A DNA stretch of 12,990 bases, taken from NCBI GenBank assembly GCA_041591915.1, contig JBFHRB010000080.1:1-12990 (forward strand), written 5' to 3'. Made by a program: the position numbers and the translations under genes. Source of the stretch: JBFHRB01 sp041591915 (lineage in GTDB: Bacteria; Actinomycetota; Nitriliruptoria; Nitriliruptorales; Nitriliruptoraceae). Shown here one piece after another: positions 8,701-12,990 of the stretch; position 1 is the stretch's first letter; each line of letters opens with the position of its first letter. Below the pieces are notes generated by a model. It ran no database searches. It was not told the DNA's origin and saw only the letters and a list, made by a program, of their open reading frames with translations.

Positions 8701-9074
8701 TACGGGCCCCAGTTGGCCGGGTGGCAGACGGCGATCTGCTCCGGTTCCCCGCCCTCGCGGTCGATGACGTCGTCGACGACGGACCGGAGCAGCCTGGCCA
8801 TGAGCGCCTCGGCCGAGTACGCGGAGCCACCGAGCAGCAGGGGGGTGGTGTCGCCGAGTCGACGCTTGAACTCGCGGCCGACCCTGCGGGGCTCGCTGAT
8901 GGCGCGTCGCTCGGCCGCTTCGCCGGTGAGCACCGTCCCGTCCTCGCGCACGACGACCACGGACGGGATCTCGGCTCGCTTGTTGCCGAGGTTGACGATG
9001 GACGCCCTGCCGTCTCGGACCACGGCCGCAGCCGTGAACGTGGTGCCGAGGTCGACCCCCAGGGTGTACGTCAC
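5724..9074 (-). CDS. Membrane-spanning Hsp70-like ATPase with FGE-like and ConA/LamG-like ectodomain
   Basis: This 1116-residue protein starts at GTG (9074-9072), which overlaps the iniC stop as GTGA, with AGGAGA 6 bases upstream. Residues 1-350 form an Hsp70/actin-type nucleotide-binding domain: phosphate-1 GVDLGTTFT (6-14), IPSVV (36-40), phosphate-2 VYDLGGGTFD (168-177) and adenosine motif VLLVGGTSRTP (307-317). No Hsp70 substrate-binding domain or lid follows. Instead come a basic Lys/Arg segment (361-380), an Ala/Pro-rich linker and one transmembrane helix (about 427-450), followed by acidic residues; the charge pattern predicts an inside N-terminus. Outside lie an FGE/sulfatase-modifying-factor-like domain (about 508-672, with TNRQFYDFV, MSWEAADEYC, TEVEWE and NVGIRCA), a concanavalin/LamG-like domain (about 690-888, with NELRSTIGI and YDNLVV) and two related C-terminal domains (897-990 and 1003-1114). 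The FGE-like part lacks the catalytic Cys pair of true FGE, so binding is likelier than catalysis. It would be easily misnamed DnaK. I infer a sensor or scaffold for the adjacent dynamin GTPases. Confidence 0.88.
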   Translation of the reverse strand: MTYTLGVDLGTTFTAAAVVRDGRASIVNLGNKRAEIPSVVVVREDGTVLTGEAAERRAISEPRRVGREFKRRLGDTTPLLLGGSAYSAEALMARLLRSVVDDVIDREGGEPEQIAVCHPANWGPYKTDLLKQALQIAELDAVLLTEPEAAAISYAHAERLSPGETIAVYDLGGGTFDAAVLRATKNGFEILGAPVGIERLGGIDFDAAVMGHITSILADELAELDEDDPNVVTAYARLRQEAIEARETLSSDTEVDIPVIMPGINSTIRLTRGELEAMIRPAVGDSVAALRRAVDGAGVSAADLRAVLLVGGTSRTPLVASLVGEELGRPVVVDADPKYAIALGAAHHAATSLAAASAANGKKRGSSRKRAAKPAKVAKPAAAAATPPAPIGADEATVEPAATAPVTAPQPRVAAASEGRGGGIAGVPPIALAGAAVLVLVLIVGGFMFLRGGDDEVADPGGEGTTGDAVDASFVRTTVDEGSMVLVDVTDPVIGTDDLTPSADPPEYVAARTVTGRQTFYVDVDSATNRQFYDFVSFTSANPNLDAAEVWERLAPAEWQQLSATVPETFGVLGLPDGAVVLGMSWEAADEYCNYALKRLVTEVEWEIAAAAGLIDVSANQNWVADPEGYGDVPDGARVMRGSFGIEGLPVAHRTIGDSPANRLNVGIRCAADDVVEVPSPVGVTSYVREFSPSDEAFDWPDFHDANVPEMAFGYHAPDVFHIEARDARRVVVLAGQPQGTDASIQADLDLRLPVPVEGSFGYGLVASAGNSGYVAFVLRPVADGSGFTMGWCVVQVASPLSMSGERFSATPTPSSDCAAEGTHATNELRSTIGIDFGGPETAFTIDGAQVAALAVPADAQGDFGFVLDNYDGTTIAHAHYDNLVVKATESAPEPQVAIGAVTSNAAGGITVEFDAQDFTPGDPAGPSLVFYWNDATAEQAISEGRGTVWNSPDAFTGFSTLLRPMAATSICAVIADSGAVASAPNCVEVDANALAQGMPGGRFVKLDAVTLDGSTYIVDYTPVGYDPVIGAVGTWHVHFYWSTTSNEDNVGVNIPAEQRGSWAAWDRDVFDSFTVSQRPPDATAICGVVAEQTHEILLQSDGSGYPSGTCVTLPG
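7725..7796 (-). other. Coding segment for the single transmembrane helix of the Hsp70-like protein
   Basis: Residues 427-450 form an uninterrupted hydrophobic stretch, VPPIALAGAAVLVL followed by VLIVGGFMFL. It is preceded by a Lys/Arg-rich segment and followed by RGGDDEVADPGGE. This places the ATPase inside the cell and the FGE-like and ConA-like domains outside. There is no N-terminal signal peptide, so the helix serves as a signal anchor. Confidence 0.85.
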
Positions 9075-10552
9075 GTGGCATCTCCTAGCCCGACGATGAG
9101 CTCCTCGCACGACCGCATCACGATACGCGCGATGAACATGAGTTCGTGGCTGGTCGTCGGACTCTCGGCCCGTCGTTGCCACTTTGCCAGTGCTTCGTCC
9201 GCGAGGCCGGCCATCTCCTCGGGGGGCGTGTCCTCGGCGACGCCGAGCCGGTCGTGCGGGTCGCGGCCTGCCGCTCCGAGCAGCTGCTCGGCCTCCGCCA
9301 GGTCCGGTGCCTTGCCGCGGATCTGGCCGCTCCTCAGCGCCTCGATGGCGCGCAGCTCGTCGAAGTCGTGCGTCGACGCGACGAGGCGCTCGAGCTCCAC
9401 GAGGAGCGTGCTCGCGTCGCTCGGCGGTGTCCGCTGGACCAGGGACTCGAGGGCCGTGACCGACGACCGGGCCTTGAGGATGTCCGCGCGGTCGAAGAAC
9501 ACCGAGGCCAGCAGCGCGCGCAGCTCGTCGAGCCCGCTGTGCGTGCGCAGGAGGTTGGCGAGCTCGGTGGCGGTCTCGGCCTCGCCCTGCTGGATGAGGT
9601 GCGTCGCCAACCGGACGCCGTAGACGCCCATGCGCATCAGCAGGTGGCGACGGTCGTCCGCGTCGAGTGGGGAGTCGCCGTCCTCGGAGCAGAAGCGATC
9701 GACCGAGAGCAGCTGCCGCGTGAGGACGTCGGGGTCCTGCCCCGCGAGTGAGCGGAGGTTGCGGAACTCGGGCTCGGTCAGCGTCGCCGCGGCCTCTGCC
9801 AGGAGTCCCGCGACGGGCACGACGCCCTGGACGAGCCGGCGCACGCCCGGCGTGTGGCCGATGCGCTCTGCGACGCGTTGGGCCGACTCCATGGCATCGA
9901 GCCGCCCGGCCCCGACCTCGTCGGCGCGCGAGAGCACGGCGACCGCGTTGATCGGGGTCGCGTGGGCGATGTCGTCGTCGTGGAACGCCTCCAGGAGGCC
10001 GACGTCGTCGGCGTGGAGGTGGCGCATGAGGTAGATGACCGAGTCGGCCTCGGTGCCGCGTCGGTCCTCCGGCGCGAGGAAGCGCCACGTTCGCTCGGCC
10101 ACGTCCGTGCTCGCGGAGCCGACGCCGGGCGTGTCGATCAGCGTGACCGTGCGCAGCTCGGGTGACGGCCAGGTGACCTCGAGGTGGTCGATCTCCTCGG
10201 CCGTGGCGCCGGCGAGTTCGATGACCACGCCCGCGTCCGTGTGCTCGAACGACGTCTGGCGGGACGGGCCCTCGCGCGGGTGGATCCGGGCCTCGTACGT
10301 GCGGCCGTCGTGGTACCAGGTGACGATCCGCGTGCACTCCGTGGCGTCCGTCAAGGCGAGCTCGGTGCCCACCAGCGCGTTGAGCAGCGTCGACTTGCCG
10401 GCCTTGACCTTGCCGGCGATGGCGATGCGGAGGGGGGCGGCCGCACGTGTGCGGAGCTCGTCGATCTCTGCGACGTGCTCCGTGCCCGCGTACGCCTCCG
10501 CCGCGATGTCGAGGAGCGCGTCGACCTGCGCCTGCAGCGAGCCGTTGGTCAC
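9071..10552 (-). CDS. iniC: IniC-type bacterial dynamin-like GTPase
   Basis: This 493-residue GTPase starts at GTG 10552-10550, with GAGG 7 bases upstream, and overlaps the iniA stop as GTGA. Motifs: P-loop AGKVKAGKST (46-55), switch-I Thr within DATECTRIV (T74), DTPG (140-143) and a G4-position SRAD (208-211) in place of the usual [T/N]KxD. Several stretches match what I know of Mycobacterium IniC: the PLRIA-AG-KAGKST region, DATECTRIVTW, SRADE-GAGR-DAM, LLSVDRF and the RADILKA region. The length is also like IniC (about 490 residues). No transmembrane segment is visible, so it probably works with the membrane-binding IniA-type partner encoded just upstream. It ends at TGA 9073-9071, overlapping the Hsp70-like start. 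In Mycobacterium, iniC belongs to the envelope-stress operon induced by cell-wall inhibitors; conservation of that regulation here is not shown by the sequence. An unrelated dynamin family member is possible but less likely. Confidence 0.9.
   Translation of the reverse strand: MTNGSLQAQVDALLDIAAEAYAGTEHVAEIDELRTRAAAPLRIAIAGKVKAGKSTLLNALVGTELALTDATECTRIVTWYHDGRTYEARIHPREGPSRQTSFEHTDAGVVIELAGATAEEIDHLEVTWPSPELRTVTLIDTPGVGSASTDVAERTWRFLAPEDRRGTEADSVIYLMRHLHADDVGLLEAFHDDDIAHATPINAVAVLSRADEVGAGRLDAMESAQRVAERIGHTPGVRRLVQGVVPVAGLLAEAAATLTEPEFRNLRSLAGQDPDVLTRQLLSVDRFCSEDGDSPLDADDRRHLLMRMGVYGVRLATHLIQQGEAETATELANLLRTHSGLDELRALLASVFFDRADILKARSSVTALESLVQRTPPSDASTLLVELERLVASTHDFDELRAIEALRSGQIRGKAPDLAEAEQLLGAAGRDPHDRLGVAEDTPPEEMAGLADEALAKWQRRAESPTTSHELMFIARIVMRSCEELIVGLGDAT
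9081..9086 (-). promoter_or_regulatory. Shine-Dalgarno site that sets the Hsp70-like start
   Basis: On the minus strand AGGAGA lies 6 bases before the GTG at 9074, inside the last codons of the iniC-like gene. The Hsp70 phosphate-1 motif begins five residues after this GTG, so longer upstream extensions of the same open frame are not part of the protein. Confidence 0.75.
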
Positions 10553-12402
10553 GCCTGCGCCTCGGCGAGCTCGGCAGCGACGACCTCGGACAGCCTGCGG
10601 ACGTCCGCCTCGACCTGACCGATCCTCTGCAGCTCCGTCTGGACCTTCTGCAGCCGCTTGGCCCGGGCCGCCTCGGTGCCCTGGGCGATCCGCTGCGCCT
10701 CCTTCACCGCGGCGTCCGTGGAGCGCACCAGCTCGCGGCTGCGCTCGTCGTAGTGGTCGCGGAGCCCCCGCTGGAGCTCGATGATGCTGTCCTGGACGTG
10801 CTTGTTGATGGTGAACTGCAGGTCGTCGACGTACTTGCGCACCGCGGTCTTGACCTGCGCGCGGGCCTGCGTCAGCTCGCGGGCCCGCTCGTCCGACCAC
10901 GTCTTGCGCCCCATCAGGAGCGCGACCCCGACGGTCGCCGCCATGACCGGGACGCCGAGCGGGCTGAGGCCGGCGAAGATCATCCCGGCTGCCGAGCGGA
11001 ACATGAAGGCACCGGTGTTCGCGCCCCGGGCGACGGAGATGACCTTGGCGGCCCTCCCGCGGTCGTTGAACTCGGGCGATGCCGACGGCCCGAGCCCCTC
11101 CAGGATCGGGACGGGGTCGAACGCGTCGGTCTCGGTGAAGGCCGGGCCTGCCTCTTCGCGGAAGTGGGCGGCGACCGCGGCGCTCACCTGGCTCGCCCGG
11201 TCCCGCAGCGTCGCGTAGTTCGCGATGACCTCCTGGAAGACGCCAGCACGGATGCGACGGTCGATCTCGTCCCACTCCGCGCCGGGATCGCTCGCCTCGA
11301 TGGTCGCGTCCGCCTCGGCGAGGGTGGTGCGAAGGCGACTCCGGAGGTCGTGGAGGACGTCGTTGCGCAGGTCGGCGATGCCGTCGGTGAGCGACGTGCT
11401 CCAGCGTGCCGCGTCCTGGCGGAGCTCCTCCGCGCGCCGCTTCGCCTCCGCGAGCCGTTGCGCGGCGGCCTCCGTGGCCTTGGGGTCGCCCAGCGCCTCG
11501 GCGGCGGCCTCGAAGGGCATGGCGATCAGCCGGACGATGGACGCGAGCTCGCGTGCCGACTCTGCGATGAGTGCCTGGACGGCCCGGTCGGAGATCGTCT
11601 CGGAGAGGTGCTCGTGCAGGCGCGCCAGCCGGGACTCGTCGAGGAGTTCGGCGTCGCCATCACGGCGTCCGGCCGCGTGCAGTGCGGCGGAGGTGACCAG
11701 GATCGGGGCCTCGATGCCTTCGCGTCGCAGGTGCTCCTCGTCCGCCTCGACGACGCGCCTCCACTCGGGGTAGAGGTCGATCTTGGTCACGACGCAGACG
11801 AGCCGGTCGCAGAGCTGGCGGGCCTGGCGGAGGAAGGCGAGCTCCGCCTCGGTGTACTCCTGTGACGCGTCCGAGACGAACACCATCGCCTCGGCGAAGG
11901 GCAGCGCGGCGAGTGTGGCCATCGCGTGCACGGACCCGAGGCCGCCCACACCGGGAGTGTCGACGAGGACGAGCCCGTCCTGCAGCAGTGGCTCGGGCAG
12001 TCCGATGCGCACGCGCACGACCTCGGGGATGCCCTGGCCGCGATGCTCGACGACGACATCGCGGACGTCGTCGAGGTCGATCGTCCGCGTCGCCGCCTCG
12101 GCGCCGTTGCTCGATGGCGTGACGAACGCGCCGGGCTCGTCACCCCACGCGACGAACGTGGGGACCGCGGTCGCGACGTCGTCGTCGACGGGGCAGACGT
12201 CAGCGCCGACGAGGGCGTTGACCAGGGAGCTCTTCCCCTGCTTGAACTCGCCGCAGACCACGACGTGGATCCCGGGGTTGCGCACCAGCTCGCCCAGGCT
12301 GACCAGCCGCTCGTCGAGGTCGTCCCGCTTGTAGGCCTTGGTGGCCTTGCGGGCGACGTCGACGAGCGCGCCGAGGTGCTCGACGTGGTCCTCTGCCGTC
12401 AC
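10549..12402 (-). CDS. iniA: IniA-type bacterial dynamin-like GTPase
   Basis: This 617-residue protein starts at GTG 12402-12400, with GAGGGG 5 bases upstream. GTPase motifs: P-loop GEFKQGKSS (51-59), switch-I Thr in VATAVPT (T79), DTPG (148-151) followed by GVGGLG, and the canonical G4 TKID (206-209). Helical stalk segments with heptad-like charge follow (about 260-420). A Gly/Ala hydrophobic hairpin at about 463-498 is the likely membrane-insertion paddle, and a further coiled helical region (505-617) completes the bundle. Matches with mycobacterial IniA that I recall include LL-GGL-DTPGVGGLG, SD-SQE-TE, DLYP-WR, the VDD--F--K segment and QR-LRDHY; the length is close to IniA (about 640). 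IniA is a membrane-remodelling dynamin-like protein involved in tolerance of cell-wall drugs. It probably forms a hetero-assembly with the IniC-type protein made from the next gene, judging by gene pairing and coupling. A dynamin-like GTPase is certain; orthology to IniA is strong. Confidence 0.92.
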   Translation of the reverse strand: MTAEDHVEHLGALVDVARKATKAYKRDDLDERLVSLGELVRNPGIHVVVCGEFKQGKSSLVNALVGADVCPVDDDVATAVPTFVAWGDEPGAFVTPSSNGAEAATRTIDLDDVRDVVVEHRGQGIPEVVRVRIGLPEPLLQDGLVLVDTPGVGGLGSVHAMATLAALPFAEAMVFVSDASQEYTEAELAFLRQARQLCDRLVCVVTKIDLYPEWRRVVEADEEHLRREGIEAPILVTSAALHAAGRRDGDAELLDESRLARLHEHLSETISDRAVQALIAESARELASIVRLIAMPFEAAAEALGDPKATEAAAQRLAEAKRRAEELRQDAARWSTSLTDGIADLRNDVLHDLRSRLRTTLAEADATIEASDPGAEWDEIDRRIRAGVFQEVIANYATLRDRASQVSAAVAAHFREEAGPAFTETDAFDPVPILEGLGPSASPEFNDRGRAAKVISVARGANTGAFMFRSAAGMIFAGLSPLGVPVMAATVGVALLMGRKTWSDERARELTQARAQVKTAVRKYVDDLQFTINKHVQDSIIELQRGLRDHYDERSRELVRSTDAAVKEAQRIAQGTEAARAKRLQKVQTELQRIGQVEADVRRLSEVVAAELAEAQA

Positions 12403-12990
12403 ACCAACCCCTCGAGCTCCTCGTCCCCGTCGACGGGCTCCTCGTCGGGCGTGAGGTCGACGACGCCGTCGTCGTCCGGCATGACTGCGGACTCGTACGC
12501 GTAGCCGTCGTCCACCGGCAGGGGCTCGCTGAGCTCGACCCCGTCCGGCGTCAGGTCCACGACGTCGTGCTCGTGCTCCTCGCTGAACCCCTCGCCCGGC
12601 AGGGGCTCGCTGAGCTCTACCCCCTCGGGCATCGCGCCGAAGTCCGGCGGCATGACGGTGGAGGTGTACTCGAGGTCGTCCGGCGCCTCCTCGTGGGCCG
12701 CGGCCGGCTCTGTGGCATCCGGGTGGTGGCGGGCACCGCGGACCGGCTCGCTGAGCTCGACGCCCTCGGGCATCGCGCCGAAGTCCGGCGGCATGACGGT
12801 GGACTCGAATCCCTCGCCCGGCAGGGGCTCGCTGAGCTCGACGCCCTCGGGCATCTCGCCGAAGTCCGGCGGCATGACCGTGGACACGAAGTCGATCTGC
12901 TCGCCCTCGCCCTCGAAGATCGGCTCGTAGTCCTCCGGCATGACGGTGGGGTAGTAGCAGAAGGGGTCGGGGTCGATCGCGAGCTCGGTC
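12399..12990 (-). CDS. Acidic, lysine-free repeat protein in the iniB position (5' end outside window)
   Basis: The frame is open to the window edge; at least 197 residues are visible. The Met at 12941 sits inside a degenerate repeat (YYPTVMPEDY), so it is probably not the start. The protein is strongly acidic, has no Lys and only two Arg in the last 180 residues, and has no hydrophobic segment, so it is likely disordered and cytoplasmic. It consists of three short motifs: A (STVMPPDFGxMPE), B (GVELSEPLP) and C (VVDLTPD), arranged A...A-B, A-B, A-B-C-B, A-C. The three complete A-B units are almost identical also in DNA. I do not recognise a family. It precedes iniA just as the Gly-rich IniB does in mycobacteria, but shows no IniB likeness in the part seen. 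It ends at TGA 12401-12399, overlapping the iniA GTG. Repeated short motifs suggest a multivalent binding scaffold, possibly for the GTPases or the Hsp70-like protein (inference). Confidence 0.8.
   Translation of the reverse strand, partial: TELAIDPDPFCYYPTVMPEDYEPIFEGEGEQIDFVSTVMPPDFGEMPEGVELSEPLPGEGFESTVMPPDFGAMPEGVELSEPVRGARHHPDATEPAAAHEEAPDDLEYTSTVMPPDFGAMPEGVELSEPLPGEGFSEEHEHDVVDLTPDGVELSEPLPVDDGYAYESAVMPDDDGVVDLTPDEEPVDGDEELEGLV
12516..12884 (-). repeat. Tandem near-identical coding repeats (A-B units)
   Basis: Complete units lie at 12804-12884, 12744-12803 (core) and 12585-12662; a B-only copy lies at 12516-12545. A degenerate A copy occurs upstream (about 12927-12950) and a final A-like copy begins at about 12491. 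On the plus strand the core GAAGTCCGGCGGCATGAC recurs in all three full units, and GGCTCGCTGAGCTC recurs four times. Synonymous positions are mostly shared, which indicates recent duplication or gene conversion. Confidence 0.9.

Noticed and set aside
5724..9074. Annotation as DnaK chaperone
   Set aside because: No substrate-binding domain or lid is present, and a transmembrane helix and ectodomain follow the ATPase domain.
9075..10337. N-terminal extension of the Hsp70-like frame upstream of 9074
   Set aside because: The frame is open upstream but the residues are Arg/Pro/Ala low-complexity and overlap the whole iniC GTPase domain. The GTG at 9074 has AGGAGA and is followed by MTYTLGVDLGTTF.
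10553..11275. N-terminal extension of the iniC frame upstream of 10552
   Set aside because: It overlaps the iniA coding sequence and is low-complexity Arg/Gly. IniC-like sequence begins only after the GTG at 10552.
10447..11865. 472-residue plus-strand open frame opposite iniA
   Set aside because: It is a shadow of the iniA-type gene, with no motif or credible start context.
12516..12884. CRISPR array
   Set aside because: The repeats are in frame, of unequal spacing, without unique spacers of constant length, and encode a conserved peptide motif.
12939..12941. ATG at 12941 as the start of the repeat protein
   Set aside because: The frame stays open to the window edge, and this Met is the conserved M of an A-type repeat (TVMPEDY), so it is internal.

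Overview
The window is GC-rich, non-stop coding DNA (roughly 70% G+C by eye) with strong G/C third-position bias, frequent GTG starts and four-base gene overlaps. This, together with orthologues of the actinobacterial genes iniA and iniC, points to an actinobacterium. The genus or class cannot be fixed from the sequence. The non-mycobacterial gene content suggests a lineage outside Mycobacteriaceae (inference).

Layout. (1) Plus strand, 1-5641: glutamate synthase. gltB, missing its 5' end, is followed after 16 bases by gltD. Together they encode NADPH-dependent GOGAT, which makes two glutamates from glutamine and 2-oxoglutarate. (2) 5642-5733: a convergent intergenic region of about 80 bases with two strong hairpins, the second overlapping the stop codon of the opposing operon. 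(3) Minus strand, 12990 down to 5724: four genes in the order acidic repeat protein (5' end outside the window), iniA-type dynamin GTPase, iniC-type dynamin GTPase, and a very unusual membrane-spanning Hsp70-like protein. All three junctions are the same four-base GTGA overlap, so the four proteins are probably translated as one coupled unit.

The second operon is the notable part. In Mycobacterium, iniB-iniA-iniC is the cell-envelope stress operon induced by isoniazid and ethambutol, and IniA is a bacterial dynamin-like membrane-remodelling GTPase. Here the iniB position holds an unrelated lysine-free repeat protein built from short alternating motifs. The operon ends with a 1116-residue protein that joins an Hsp70 ATPase domain, with no substrate-binding domain, to a basic/Ala-Pro linker, one transmembrane helix, an outer FGE/sulfatase-modifying-factor-like domain, a concanavalin/LamG-like domain and a tandem pair of cysteine-containing C-terminal domains. 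One reading is an envelope-sensing system: an outside binding ectodomain, a cytoplasmic ATP switch, a multivalent disordered adaptor and a two-component dynamin machine acting on the membrane. That functional link is inference. The gene order, coupling and domain make-up are read from the sequence.

There is no tRNA, rRNA, CRISPR array or insertion sequence that I can see. No gap longer than 300 bases lacks a gene.
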